A program made the position numbers and the translations under genes. A stretch of DNA of 60,482 nucleotides from Pseudoxanthomonas mexicana (GTDB lineage Bacteria; Pseudomonadota; Gammaproteobacteria; Xanthomonadales; Xanthomonadaceae). The stretch lies in assembly GCF_001556105.1 (NCBI RefSeq), contig NZ_LSIF01000062.1, forward strand, positions 1 through 60,482, in the 5' to 3' direction. Positions 8,672 through 21,491 of the stretch are shown piece by piece (position 1 is the first letter of the stretch; every line of letters begins with the position of its first letter). The notes below the pieces were generated by a model that worked only from the letters and a program-made list of their open reading frames with translations, searched no databases and was not told where the DNA came from.

Positions 8672-9402
8672 CGACGCCCACCCGGCCGCGGATCTGCCTG
8701 TTGCCGGGCCTCGATGGAACGGGCCGCCTCTACGCTCCGCTGATCGCCGCATTGGCCGACACCGCGGACATCGATGTGCTGGCGTACGACAGCACGTGTT
8801 TCGAAAGCTATGCCGCCTTGGCCGACATGCTGCAGCCCGCGGTCGAGCGTCACGACGATATCGTGCTGGTGGCGGAGTCCTTCGCCGGTCCCCTGGGAGT
8901 CCTGTTGGCGCACCGGCATCCACGGCGCGTCCGTGCGCTGGTGATGGCGGCGAGCTTCGTACGCTCGCCGCTGCCGTTCAGCCGTATCGGCGCGCTGCTC
9001 GTTCAGCGGATGCCGGCCGTCGCGCCGCCGCTGTTCGCGCTGGAGCACGTGCTCGCAGGCAGCGGCTTGCCGGCGCCGTTGCGCGCCGAGTTCGAGGCGA
9101 TCATCGCCACCCTGCCGCGCGCCGTCCTGCGCCAGCGCGCCCTGGCGGCGCTGCGTGCGGATGTGACGAAGGAACTGGCGGCCCTGGAGATCCCGGTACT
9201 GTACCTGCAGGCCAGGCACGACCGGCTCATCTGGCCGAAGGCAGGGCGCGAAGTCATCCGCTTGTCCCGCAATGCCCGTCATGCGGTGATCGACGCACCG
9301 CACTTCCTTTTCCAGATGGCGCCGTTGCCGGCGGCGGCCGAAATTGCCCGGTGGCTGGACGGGCTGAGGGGGGCGCGCGTGGCTAGGCGGCTTCGCCGCT
9401 GA
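8665..9402 (+). CDS. Alpha/beta hydrolase
   Basis: A 245-residue alpha/beta-hydrolase-fold protein. LLPGLDGTGRLY gives the oxyanion-hole region, the nucleophile Ser is in VAESFAGPLG (about residue 74), a late Asp is in LQARHDRLIWP, and the His is in DAPHFLF. It starts with GTG at 8665 (a second GTG follows directly), overlapping the DUF2058 gene by 7 bp, so it is probably translated with it. The last 20 bp overlap the convergent MFS gene. Substrate unknown; members are annotated as esterases or lipid/acyl hydrolases. Confidence 0.85.
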   Translation: MVTTPTRPRICLLPGLDGTGRLYAPLIAALADTADIDVLAYDSTCFESYAALADMLQPAVERHDDIVLVAESFAGPLGVLLAHRHPRRVRALVMAASFVRSPLPFSRIGALLVQRMPAVAPPLFALEHVLAGSGLPAPLRAEFEAIIATLPRAVLRQRALAALRADVTKELAALEIPVLYLQARHDRLIWPKAGREVIRLSRNARHAVIDAPHFLFQMAPLPAAAEIARWLDGLRGARVARRLRR

Positions 9403-10486
9403 TGCGCCACAGCTGGCCCGCGAGCAGGGCGCCGCACACGCCGCCGACGCCGGACGACAGGCCATAGAAGACGCCCTGTCCGTGGCCGTTCATGCGTCCG
9501 GGGAAGAAGCGCACGAGCAGTTGCATCGCGGCGGCGAAGAACGCGCCGAAGTTCAGCGCATGGGTCAGCTGGGCGAGCACCATCACCGGGGCGTTGTCGG
9601 GGAAGAGCGCGGTGACCAGCCAGCGCACCGAGGCGCTGAGCAGGGCCAGCAACAGCACGCGGCTGGCGTCCCAGCGCCGGAAGATGCGGCTGGAGAGGAA
9701 GAACACGCCGATCTCCGCCAGCACGCCGACGGTCCAGAGCACGCCCTGTGTCGCGGTCGGATAGCCGTGTTCGGAGAGGTAGATCGAGAAGAACGTGTAG
9801 AACGGGCCGAACGATATCTGGGTCAGGAACGCCGCGACGAAGAAGGCGATCACCTGCGGTTGCCGCAGCCGCGCGCGAAAACCGCCGTCCGCATCGTGTG
9901 CCGGCAGGCTCGGGTCGTGCGCGTACCGGTTCAGCAGGGCGGATCCCAGCACGCCCGCCAGCACCGGCAGCATCAGCCACGGCAGCGCGCCCACGCCGAG
10001 CCGCCGCTCGTCGATCAACCAGCCGAACGAGGCCACCACCACGATGAAGCCGATCGATCCCCATACACGGATCAGACCGTAGCGGTCACTGCGCGCACCG
10101 AGGTGCGACATCGTGATCGACTCGAACTGCGGCATTACCGCGTTGTAGGCGAAGCAGAAGCCCAGCATCACGGCGAACAGGCCGGCATGTTCGAGGGGCA
10201 GCAGGAACAGGGCGAAGCACCCTACCGCCAGTGCACAGCCCGCGTGCAGCCAACGGATGGGATGGACGGAACGCGCCGCCAGCGTGGTCCACAGGCTCGG
10301 CGACACGATGCGCGTGGCGTACCACAGGCTCATCAGTACGCTGATGGCGGCCACGCCGAGGCCGCGGGATTCGAGATAGAGGCTCCAGTACGGCGTGAAG
10401 GCGCCCAGCGCGGCGTAGTAGAAGAAATAGAAGCTGGACAGGCGCGCCGCCGGATACGGTGCCATCGCGGGAGGAGCGGGATTCAT
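9383..10486 (-). CDS. MFS transporter (MFS_1-like, HcaT-type)
   Basis: A 367-residue integral membrane transporter with about 11-12 hydrophobic segments. The opening RLSSFYFFYYAALGAFTPYW, the aromatic YLES segment and the later GLIRVWGSIGFIV are typical of the MFS_1-like group that includes the 3-phenylpropionate permease HcaT and nucleoside/sugar permeases. The start ATG at 10486 lies 36 bp from the stop of the amidohydrolase upstream on the same strand, so they may be cotranscribed. The substrate is not identifiable from sequence. Confidence 0.88.
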   Translation of the reverse strand: MNPAPPAMAPYPAARLSSFYFFYYAALGAFTPYWSLYLESRGLGVAAISVLMSLWYATRIVSPSLWTTLAARSVHPIRWLHAGCALAVGCFALFLLPLEHAGLFAVMLGFCFAYNAVMPQFESITMSHLGARSDRYGLIRVWGSIGFIVVVASFGWLIDERRLGVGALPWLMLPVLAGVLGSALLNRYAHDPSLPAHDADGGFRARLRQPQVIAFFVAAFLTQISFGPFYTFFSIYLSEHGYPTATQGVLWTVGVLAEIGVFFLSSRIFRRWDASRVLLLALLSASVRWLVTALFPDNAPVMVLAQLTHALNFGAFFAAAMQLLVRFFPGRMNGHGQGVFYGLSSGVGGVCGALLAGQLWRISGEAA

Positions 10487-10522
10487 GTCAGCGTCGGTGC
10501 GGATTGCGTTCCAGGGTGGCGA

Positions 10523-11878
10523 TCATGGTGCGTGCGTGGCGTCCGATGGGCCATCGGAGACCTGACGGCCCGCCTGCCAGACGGCATGGATGCGGCGTGT
10601 ATTGAGGATGTCCTGCAGCGGGTCCGCATCCAGTACCACCAGGTCGGCGCGCAGGCCGTCCGCCACGCGGCCACGATCTTCGAGACGTTGCAGCCGTGCG
10701 GCTTCCCCGGTCGCCGTGGTGAGCGCCTGTGCCGGCGTGAACCCCGCCTGCGTCATCAGCTCCAGCTCGCGATGCTCGGCGAAGCCGATCACGCGCTGCG
10801 GCATGGCGCCGGAGTCCGTGCCGAAGCCGATGGCGACACCGGCTTCATGCAGGATGCGCAGGTTGCGCAGGTTCGTTTCCACCGCCTTGCGTGCGCCGGG
10901 AATGTTGGCGCCCGCCAGTTGCTGCGGTGCCCACTGCGGGTCGAGCCAGCGTGCCGCCACCTGGTCCGGCAGCGCGTTGCGCAGGAACGGCGTCTGCAGC
11001 CATGCGGGATGCTCGGCGTAGAGGTAGTTGGCTTCATCGATGTTGACCGTGGGGATGTACCACGTGCCCCGTGCCTTCATCGCCTGTACCAGCCCCGGTG
11101 CAACGGTTTCGTCGCGGATACCGTGCGCGATGATGTCCACACCGGCGTCCACCAGGCCGCCGGCCTGTGCCTGGTCGTGGATGTGCGCCGCCACGCGCAG
11201 GCCGTTGCGATGCGCCTCGTCGATGGCGGCCCGGTAGATCTCCGGTGTCATCATTGGAAAGCGGCCGCCCAGGTCGTCGACCCACAGCTTGATCAGGTCC
11301 ACGCCGGCGTCCTTCTGCGCGCGTACCGCCTTGCGCGCCTCGTCAGCGGTGGCAGGTCGCGCGACCGGATCGTCGGACAGGCCCATGATCTGCGCCGGAG
11401 GCGCGCCGGCCACGGCGCCGATGCCGGCACCGGCGCCATACAGCTGCGCGCCGAGCGTGGGATCGTTCCGGACTTCGGCACGGATCGCGGCGAACGCCTC
11501 GCCGTTCATGCCGAGCGACGTCACCGTGGTCACGCCGTAGCGCTGGAACTGGCGCAGGTCGCGCACGACGATGTCGCGCGTGTAGAAACGGTCGCCGTGT
11601 TCCAGTCCTTGCGTGTTGCCGACGTGGGAGTGGTTGCTGACCATCCCGGGGATGACGTGCTTGCCGGTGTAGTCGATGCGGCGCGCCGTGCGTCGTTGTG
11701 TCTCGCTGGTCTTGCCGACCTGGAGGATGCGGTCGCCCTGCAGCACCACGTCGACGATGCCAAGATCCCGATGGCCATCGAAGACGCGCGCATTCTCCAG
11801 GATCACCGTATCGGACGCGGAGGCGGGCAGTGCGACCAGGCTGGCGACCAGGCCCAGCAGAAGCGTTCGGTGGCGCAT
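10523..11878 (-). CDS. Exported amidohydrolase family protein
   Basis: A 451-residue metal-dependent hydrolase of the amidohydrolase superfamily with a signal peptide (cleavage near ASA-SDTV), so periplasmic. The N-terminal beta domain (ENARVFDG) is followed by the metal-binding pair in VIPGMVSNHSHV (His-x-His), Lys in LIKLWVDDLGG, His in VAAHIHDQ and IIAHGIRDE, and Asp in GFGTDSGAM. The C-terminus VADGLRADLVVLDADPL closes the composite domain. These are the imidazolonepropionase-like/prolidase-like exported hydrolases; the substrate (possibly a peptide or amide) is uncertain. The adjacent MFS gene could import the product (inference). Confidence 0.88.
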   Translation of the reverse strand: MRHRTLLLGLVASLVALPASASDTVILENARVFDGHRDLGIVDVVLQGDRILQVGKTSETQRRTARRIDYTGKHVIPGMVSNHSHVGNTQGLEHGDRFYTRDIVVRDLRQFQRYGVTTVTSLGMNGEAFAAIRAEVRNDPTLGAQLYGAGAGIGAVAGAPPAQIMGLSDDPVARPATADEARKAVRAQKDAGVDLIKLWVDDLGGRFPMMTPEIYRAAIDEAHRNGLRVAAHIHDQAQAGGLVDAGVDIIAHGIRDETVAPGLVQAMKARGTWYIPTVNIDEANYLYAEHPAWLQTPFLRNALPDQVAARWLDPQWAPQQLAGANIPGARKAVETNLRNLRILHEAGVAIGFGTDSGAMPQRVIGFAEHRELELMTQAGFTPAQALTTATGEAARLQRLEDRGRVADGLRADLVVLDADPLQDILNTRRIHAVWQAGRQVSDGPSDATHAP

Positions 11879-11951
11879 GGCGTTTCCATCGGTGGGGGAC
11901 GCCAGCTTAGTCCCCGTGCCATGGCACTGCCATCCTGCGAACGTCGCGGAC

Positions 11952-14635
<2,684 letters not shown>

Positions 14636-14639
<4 letters not shown>

Positions 14640-15721
14640 GCGGCCTGCTCCAGGTTCGCCGGCAGCCTGCGTGGCGGGATGCCCGCGACGGCCTCGGCGA
14701 TCGCCTTGATGTGCGGAGGCGTGGTGCCGCAGCAGCCGCCCACGAGGTTCAGCAGGCCGGACTGCGCGAACTCCTTCAGCGTGGCCGCCATCTCTTCGGG
14801 CGTCTCGTCGTACTCGCCGAAGGCATTGGGCAGGCCAGCGTTGGGATGCGCGCTGACGTAGGCGTCCGCGATCGTCGCCAGCGTCTCGACGTGTTCGCGC
14901 AGGTCCTTCGCGCCCAGTGCGCAGTTCAAGCCGATCGACAGCGGACGGCTGTGCGCGACCGAGGTGTAGAACGCTTCGGCGGTCTGGCCCGACAGCGTGC
15001 GGCCGGAGGCATCGGTGATCGTGCCGGAGATCATGACCGGCAGTCGTCCGCCTCGCGCATCGAAGACCTCCTCGATCGCATACAGCGCCGCCTTGGCGTT
15101 GAGCGTGTCGAAGATGGTCTCGACCATCAGCGTGTCGGCGCCGCCGTCGATCAGACCCTCGATGGCCTCCCGGTACGTGGCCCGCAGCTCGTCGAAGTTG
15201 GTGTTTCGATAGCCCGGATCGTTGACGTCGGGACTGATCGAGGCGGTGCGGCTGGTTGGCCCCAGCACGCCGATGACGAAGCGGGGTTTGTCCGGTGTCC
15301 CGGCTTCGGCGATGTCGCAGCAGTCGCGCGCAACGCGTGCCCCGGCCTTGTTCAGTTCGTACACCAGGTGTTCGAGGTGATAGTCCGCCTGGCTGATCGA
15401 GGTGGCATTGAAGGTATTGGTTTCGATCAGGTCGGCGCCCGCATCCAGGTAGGCGCTGTGCACACCGGCGATGACCTCCGGCTTGGTCAACAGCAGCAGA
15501 TCGTTGTTGCCCTTGAGGTCGTGGTCGCAGCCGGGGCCGTGTTCGTGCGTGTGCTCGGCATCGCAGCCGTCGATGAAGCGCTGGCCGCGGTAGTCCGATT
15601 CCTGCAGGCCGTGGCGCTGGATCATCGTGCCCATGGCGCCGTCGATGATCAGGATGCGTTGCTCCAGTGCGTCGGCGAGCAGCCTGGCGCGTGCCGGGTT
15701 GAGCCAGGGGAGCGTCTTCAT
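14636..15721 (-). CDS. metH: Methionine synthase, homocysteine S-methyltransferase half
   Basis: A 361-residue homocysteine-binding TIM-barrel domain of methionine synthase. [10 protein letters not shown] lies at 27-34 and the Zn ligands are Cys267 ([10 protein letters not shown]) and Cys330-Cys331 ([11 protein letters not shown]). It acts with the downstream 895-residue protein. A His/Cys-rich loop at about residues 51-69 ([18 protein letters not shown]) sits just before KGNND and is longer than the loop I recall from E. coli MetH; it might bind metal. The start overlaps the stop of the ArsR-methyltransferase gene (ATGA), so regulator and enzyme are translationally coupled. Confidence 0.95.
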
Positions 15722-16647
15722 GGCTTCACCGCCGTCAGCGAAAGGACTTCGAAGTGGGGAGGCCGGCGCTCGCGGGTAACCGTCTCGGCGTTGGCGATGT
15801 CCAGCCCCGCCTTCTCGGCGAACTTGCGCAGTTCCTTCTCCGAGAAGCCGAGGTTCACATGGCCATAGGCGTCCACGACCGACTTGTGCTCGTGCTTACC
15901 CAGGCTGCTGAGCAGCAGGCGCCCGCCGCGACGCAGGACGCGTGCCGCCTCCGCGACGGCCTGGGCAGGCTTGGCGGAATAGGTGAGCGCATGCATCAGC
16001 ACGACCAGGTCGAAGCTGCCGTCCTTGAAGGGCAACGCATGCATGTCGCCTTCGCGGACTTCCACGTTGGGGAAACGGCGCAGGCGCTCGCCGGCCGCCG
16101 CGACCACGCGCGTGCTGGTGTCGATGCAGACGTAGCGCTTGGCATGGGGCGAGAGCAGTTCGGCGAGCACGCCGTCGCCGGAGGCGATGTCGAGCACGTC
16201 GCCGGTTTCCAGCAAGGGCAGGGCAGTTCGGGCCAGCGCTTCCCAGGTGCGTCCCGGTGAATAGTGGCGCTCCATGTCGCCGGCGACGCTGTCGGCCCAG
16301 TTCTGATCCGCCGCACGGTTGGCCAGCACGGCCGCGACGCGTTCGGCATCCTGCCGCAGCAGTGGGTCGTCGCTGCCATCGCGCAGGCTGCGCCACAGCT
16401 CGCGCTGCACGGAGTCCAGATTGTCCTCGTCGAAGCGGTAGTACGCCGAGACGCCCGCGCGCCGGTCGCGGGCCAGGCCGGCTTCCTTGAGCTTGGCCAG
16501 GTGCGTCGATACGCGCGGCTGCGCCAGCTGGGTGATCGCCGACAGTTCGGCAACCGTCAGCTCCTCGCGCGCCAGCAGCGCCAGCAGGCGCACACGGGTG
16601 GCGTCGGCGAACACTTTCAGCCGGGTCGACCAGGCCTCCAGATCCAT
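15718..16647 (-). CDS. ArsR-type regulator fused to SAM-dependent methyltransferase domain
   Basis: A 309-residue two-domain protein. Residues about 1-90 form an ArsR winged helix ([24 protein letters not shown], then [16 protein letters not shown]) without an obvious metal-binding Cys motif. Residues about 130-309 form a class I methyltransferase fold with the SAM motif [17 protein letters not shown]. Fused proteins of this kind next to methionine genes correspond to the SahR/SamR regulators I recall, which sense S-adenosyl-homocysteine or -methionine; that role is inferred here from fusion and operon context. It leads the metH operon, and the 32-bp palindrome at 16648-16679 directly abuts its start codon, pointing to autoregulation. 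Confidence 0.85.
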   Translation of the reverse strand: MDLEAWSTRLKVFADATRVRLLALLAREELTVAELSAITQLAQPRVSTHLAKLKEAGLARDRRAGVSAYYRFDEDNLDSVQRELWRSLRDGSDDPLLRQDAERVAAVLANRAADQNWADSVAGDMERHYSPGRTWEALARTALPLLETGDVLDIASGDGVLAELLSPHAKRYVCIDTSTRVVAAAGERLRRFPNVEVREGDMHALPFKDGSFDLVVLMHALTYSAKPAQAVAEAARVLRRGGRLLLSSLGKHEHKSVVDAYGHVNLGFSEKELRKFAEKAGLDIANAETVTRERRPPHFEVLSLTAVKP

Positions 16648-16679
16648 AAATATCTTCCTATCGCGATATAGAGATATTT
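16648..16679. promoter_or_regulatory. 32-bp palindromic operator of the metH operon
   Basis: AAATATCT (16648-16655) and AGATATTT (16672-16679) are exact reverse complements, and a second perfect palindrome, TATCGCGATA (16659-16668), shares the same centre. The element touches the start codon of the ArsR-methyltransferase gene. The nested symmetric ATATC/GATAT half-sites suggest binding by that dimeric regulator. It could also affect the divergent acyl-CoA dehydrogenase gene, about 95 bp away. Confidence 0.65.
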
Positions 16680-16773
16680 TGAAGACTGGACCCGGCCGCG
16701 GTCAACCCATGGCATACGCCCGCGGATGGTCGCGGGTTACAATTGGTATCTAACAAGCCAGTCGAGGGTACCC

Positions 16774-17922
<1,149 letters not shown>

Positions 17923-17944
17923 GTCCGCTGCCATGCCGAGGAAG

Positions 17945-17969
17945 AACGCCGCCGCGAGGCGGCGTTTTT
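17945..17969 (+). terminator. Intrinsic terminator after acyl-CoA dehydrogenase gene
   Basis: AACGCCGCC, a GCGA loop and GGCGGCGTT form a perfect 9-bp stem followed by TTT, about 20 bp after the stop codon at 17922. Confidence 0.9.
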
Positions 17970-18086
17970 CGTTCCGGGACACCGGTATCCCGACCCCCGT
18001 CTTTGGTCATGGGACCGCAGGGGCGGCGGTCCGCTAGAGTGGCCCGATGCGGGGGTTCGTCCCCCGTTTTCCTCCTGGAGACCCCG

Positions 18087-19961
18087 ATGCGCAAAACCCT
18101 GATCGTCTGTGCCCTCACGCTGGCCCTGGCCGCCTGCGACAAGGGCAACGCCCCCGCCAGCGCGGCCGCCGATGCCGTGGCCCCGGTGGCGTCCGCCGCC
18201 GATATCGCCGCCGAGAGCAAGCGGTTGAACGAGTGGTTCGAGAAGAAGTACGAGGAGCAGCTGAAGTTCAGCCCCATCCAGCTGACCTTCCAGGGCCGCA
18301 AGGACCTGTACGACCAGGTGGACGACATGTCCGAGCAGGCGCAGCGCGACCAGGTCGCGTGGCAGCAGGCCAGCGTCGAGGAAATGGAGAAGACGTTCGC
18401 CTACGCCAAGCTCGACGACGAGACCAAGTTCTCGTACGACCTGTGGAAGCTGCAGTACGAGAACGCGCGCGACGGTCTGCCGTTCCTGCAGGATGGCTAT
18501 GCGTTCGACCAGATGAACGGCGCGCAGGGCTTCTGGCCGACCTTCCTGATCAGCTTCCACAAGGTCGACGAGGAGTCGGACTACACCGCCTACATCGCCC
18601 GCCTCAAGGCGACCCAGCGTGCGTTCGACCAGTTGCTGGAGCGCGCCCGCGCGTCGGCCGGGCAGGGCATCCGTCCGCCCAAGTTCGCCTATGAAGGCGT
18701 GATCGACCAGGCGAAGAAGGTCGTCGCCGGTGCGCCGTTCTCGGCGGGCAAGGATTCGGCGATCTGGGCCGACGCCCAGGCCAAGGCCGATGCGCTGGTG
18801 AAAGCGGGCAAAATCGACGCCGCCCGCGCCACCGCGCTGAAGGACGAAGCGCGCAAGGCGCTGCTCGAGCAGTTCAAGCCCGCCTACGACGGCGTGATCG
18901 CGTGGAGCGAGGAAGAGCTGCCGAAGGCCGCCGTCAATGCGACGGGCGTGGGCGCCACCCACAAGAACGGCAAGGCGTACTACGAGTACCAGCTGCGCCA
19001 GATGACCACCACCGGCATGACGGCCGAGGAGATCCATGCGCTGGGGCTGAAGGAAGTCGAGCGCATCAAGGGAGAGATGACCGCGCTGAAGGACAAGGTC
19101 GGCTTCAAGGGCGACCTGGATGCGTTCTTCACCTTCATCGACACCGACAAGCAGTTCAAGTACCCCAACACCGACGCCGGCCGCCAGGCCTACATCGACG
19201 ACGCCACACGCGCCATCGACAACATCAAGAAGGTGCTGCCCGAGTACTTCGGCCTGTTGCCGAAGGCCGACCTGGTGGTCAAGCGCGTCGAACCGTTCCG
19301 CGAGCAGGACGGCGCCGCGCAGCACTACTTCCCGGGTACGCCGGATGGTGCGCGCCCGGGCGTGTACTACGCGCACCTGTCGGACATGAACGCCATGCCG
19401 AAGCCGGAGCTGGAGGTCATCGCATACCACGAGGGCCTGCCGGGCCACCACATGCAGATCTCGATTGCGCAGGAGCTGACCGGCGTGCCGAAGTTCCGCA
19501 CGCAGTACGGCGTGACCGCGTATGCGGAAGGCTGGGGCCTGTATTCGGAATGGCTGGCGAAGGAAATGCCCGGCACCTACCAGGACCCGTACTCCGAGTT
19601 CGGTCGACTGAGTTCGGAAATGTGGCGCGCGATCCGCCTGGTGGTGGATACCGGCCTGCATGCCAAGGGGTGGACCGAACAGCAGGCGGTGGAGTACTTC
19701 GACGACAACAGCGCCGTGCCGCGTGCGGCGATCGAGTCGGAGATCAAGCGCTACCTGATCATGCCGGGCCAGGCCACGGCCTACAAGATCGGCATGATCA
19801 AGATCCAGGAGCTGCGCAAGAAGGCCGAGACCGAACTGGGCGACAAGTTCGACATCAAGGGCTTCCACGACACTGTGCTGGGCGGCGGCGCACTGCCGCT
19901 GACCCTGCTCGAGCGTCGCGTCGACCAATGGATCGCGAAGGAGAAGGCCAAGCAGGCCTGA
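18087..19961 (+). CDS. DUF885 lipoprotein, putative metallopeptidase
   Basis: A 624-residue predicted lipoprotein: the signal sequence ends in LALAAC with lipidation Cys18. The start ATG at 18087 is chosen because the lipoprotein signal begins there; GGAG lies about 8-11 bases upstream. DUF885 occupies nearly the whole mature protein. Zinc-type motifs are visible: HEGLPGHH (about residues 447-454) and, further on, a Glu within TAYAEGWGLYSEW, as in gluzincin-like carboxypeptidases. A periplasmic peptidase role is inferred from these motifs; the substrate is unknown. It is a single gene bounded by terminators on both sides. Confidence 0.85.
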   Translation: MRKTLIVCALTLALAACDKGNAPASAAADAVAPVASAADIAAESKRLNEWFEKKYEEQLKFSPIQLTFQGRKDLYDQVDDMSEQAQRDQVAWQQASVEEMEKTFAYAKLDDETKFSYDLWKLQYENARDGLPFLQDGYAFDQMNGAQGFWPTFLISFHKVDEESDYTAYIARLKATQRAFDQLLERARASAGQGIRPPKFAYEGVIDQAKKVVAGAPFSAGKDSAIWADAQAKADALVKAGKIDAARATALKDEARKALLEQFKPAYDGVIAWSEEELPKAAVNATGVGATHKNGKAYYEYQLRQMTTTGMTAEEIHALGLKEVERIKGEMTALKDKVGFKGDLDAFFTFIDTDKQFKYPNTDAGRQAYIDDATRAIDNIKKVLPEYFGLLPKADLVVKRVEPFREQDGAAQHYFPGTPDGARPGVYYAHLSDMNAMPKPELEVIAYHEGLPGHHMQISIAQELTGVPKFRTQYGVTAYAEGWGLYSEWLAKEMPGTYQDPYSEFGRLSSEMWRAIRLVVDTGLHAKGWTEQQAVEYFDDNSAVPRAAIESEIKRYLIMPGQATAYKIGMIKIQELRKKAETELGDKFDIKGFHDTVLGGGALPLTLLERRVDQWIAKEKAKQA

Positions 19962-19985
19962 TTCCCCAACGCCGCTTGGTACCAG

Positions 19986-20016
19986 GAACCCCGGCCTTGC
20001 GCCGGGGTTCTTCTTT
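19986..20016 (+). terminator. Intrinsic terminator after DUF885 gene
   Basis: GAACCCCGGC, a 5-base loop and GCCGGGGTTC form a perfect 10-bp stem followed by TTCTTTT, 24 bp after the stop codon at 19961. Confidence 0.9.
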
Positions 20017-20022
20017 TGCGGC

Positions 20023-20925
20023 TTAGTGCGCCGTCGTCACCCGTTCGAGGTTGGCGGGCAGCCATGCGTCCAGCGCGGTCGGCGACTGGCCGGTCAGCTG
20101 GACGTAGTCGTCTGTGACTTCACCGAGATCGCCGGCGGCGGTCGCAACGTCGAACGACGCGAACACGTCGGCGAGGACCGGCGGAAAACCGTGCGCGCGC
20201 AGCCCTTCGACCTGCTGTGCCGGCGTGATGTCGACCACCGACAGCGGCTTGCCGGTCAGGGTGGACACGCGCGCCGCGATGTCGCGTGCGCTGTAAGCCT
20301 GCGCGCCGGTGAGGGTCAGGGTGCGGTTCGTCGTGTTGCCGGACGCCAGTGCGACCGCGGCGGCACGGGCCAGGTCGTCGCGGGCGATGTAGGCGATGCG
20401 TCCGTCCCCGGATGCGCTGGCCCATTCGCCGGACGCCAGCGCACCCGGCAGCGTGTAGGCCAGGTTCTCGAAGTACCAGGCGTTGCGCAGCACGGTCCAC
20501 GTGAGCGGCGAGGTGGACAGCGCCCGTTCCGTGCCCAAGTGGTCCGGTGCGAAGGACACGTGCGAGGTATCGGCGGATGGCAGCGAGGTGTAGACGACAT
20601 GCGGCACACCGGCCTCGACCGCGGCCTGCACGGCGGCGCGATGCTGGGCCAGCCGCTTGCCGGGTTCTATCAGCGCGTCGGTGCTGACCAGCAGCAGGCG
20701 GTCGGCACCCGCAAACGCGGCCGCCAGCGTGTCGGGCTGATCGAAGTCAGCAGCCCGGACGGTGACGCCACGCGCGGCGAGATCCGCCAGCGCGTCCGGG
20801 TTGCGGGAGGTGGCGATGAGGCGCTCCGCCGGGAACTGCAGGGTGTCCAGCAGGTGGCGGACGACGGCGCCCCCCAACTGTCCGGAGGCGCCGGTGACCA
20901 GCAGGGTGGGGAGAGGGGTGTCCAT
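20023..20925 (-). CDS. NmrA-like NAD(P)-binding reductase (QorB type)
   Basis: A 300-residue Rossmann-fold protein of the NmrA/atypical SDR group. The N-terminal motif LLVTGASGQLGGAVVRHLL (about residues 8-26) binds the dinucleotide; no classical YxxxK site is evident. The region RDIAARVSTLTGKPLSVVDI is typical of QorB/NmrA proteins next to HxlR regulators, several of which are NADPH:quinone oxidoreductases. It is transcribed divergently from an HxlR-type regulator; the 128-bp gap holds two GGTTACC-type repeats (20958-20975, 21016-21033). Repression by the neighbour, perhaps relieved by electrophiles or quinones, is inferred. Confidence 0.85.
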   Translation of the reverse strand: MDTPLPTLLVTGASGQLGGAVVRHLLDTLQFPAERLIATSRNPDALADLAARGVTVRAADFDQPDTLAAAFAGADRLLLVSTDALIEPGKRLAQHRAAVQAAVEAGVPHVVYTSLPSADTSHVSFAPDHLGTERALSTSPLTWTVLRNAWYFENLAYTLPGALASGEWASASGDGRIAYIARDDLARAAAVALASGNTTNRTLTLTGAQAYSARDIAARVSTLTGKPLSVVDITPAQQVEGLRAHGFPPVLADVFASFDVATAAGDLGEVTDDYVQLTGQSPTALDAWLPANLERVTTAH

Positions 20926-20957
20926 GGTGGCTCCTGTTTGGTAACGGAAAAGATGTT

Positions 20958-20975
20958 GGTTACCTTATGGTAGTA
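20958..20975. promoter_or_regulatory. Operator-like repeat, NmrA side
   Basis: GGTTACC-TTAT-GGTAGTA has the same 7-4-7 layout as the perfect site at 21016-21033, with a degenerate right half. GGTAAC at 20940-20945 also pairs with this GTTACC across 13 bases. It lies 33 bp upstream of the NmrA-like gene. Confidence 0.5.
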
Positions 20976-21015
20976 ATGGCTGCCGCGCCCGCAAGCAGGG
21001 AGCCTCGAGTAACCC

Positions 21016-21033
21016 GGTTACCGCACGGTAACC
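21016..21033. promoter_or_regulatory. Perfect inverted-repeat operator, HxlR side
   Basis: GGTTACC-GCAC-GGTAACC is a perfect inverted repeat 20 bp before the HxlR start. With the related site at 20958-20975 it is the probable binding site of the HxlR-type regulator, controlling both divergent genes. Confidence 0.65.
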
Positions 21034-21053
21034 ATGCTCCTCTGGACATCACC

Positions 21054-21437
21054 ATGACGCTGCATCGCCAATCCCTGATCCTCACCGAGAACTGCCCGAT
21101 CCGCGACGTGCTGGACCGCCTGGGCGACCGCTGGACCGTGCTGGTGCTGCATGAACTGGTCACCGGCACCTTGCGTTTCACCGAACTGCGCAAGCGCATC
21201 GCGGACATCTCTCCCCGGATGCTGGCGCAGACGTTGCGGCAACTGGAGCAGGACGGCCTGGTGCGGCGCGAGGTGTTCCCGACCGTGCCGCCCCGCGTGG
21301 ACTACACGTTGACGTCGCTGGGTCTGTCGTTCTTCGAGCGCGTGGAAATGCTGGCCCAGTGGGCTGCGGATCATCACGATGAAGTCCGCGCCGCGCGCAA
21401 GGCCTACGTGGCACCGGCCGCCAACGCGCCAAAATGA
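21054..21437 (+). CDS. HxlR-family transcriptional regulator
   Basis: A 127-residue winged-helix regulator. Near the N-terminus is ENCPIRDVLDRLGDRWTVLV, the HxlR signature with a conserved Cys that in related proteins (QorR, HypR, YodB) senses electrophiles or thiol oxidants. The recognition region is ISPRMLAQTLRQLEQDGLV and the wing is around PRVDYTLT. The ATG at 21054 is chosen as the family N-terminus; an upstream in-frame start at 20967 would translate through the operator. It is divergent from the NmrA-like reductase, a common pairing. Confidence 0.88.
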   Translation: MTLHRQSLILTENCPIRDVLDRLGDRWTVLVLHELVTGTLRFTELRKRIADISPRMLAQTLRQLEQDGLVRREVFPTVPPRVDYTLTSLGLSFFERVEMLAQWAADHHDEVRAARKAYVAPAANAPK

Positions 21438-21449
21438 TCGGCAAAGAAA

Positions 21450-21472
21450 AAGCCCCGGCATGGCCGGGGCTT
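21450..21472 (-). terminator. Terminator shared between HxlR gene and RND operon
   Basis: AAGCCCCGGC, an ATG loop and GCCGGGGCTT form a perfect 10-bp stem in the 54-bp convergent gap. The A-run at 21447-21451 becomes a T-run on the minus strand, so it chiefly ends the RND operon arriving from 21492; on the plus strand a weaker GGGGTTT follows. Confidence 0.8.
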
Positions 21473-21491
21473 GGGGTTTCCACCTTGCCGC

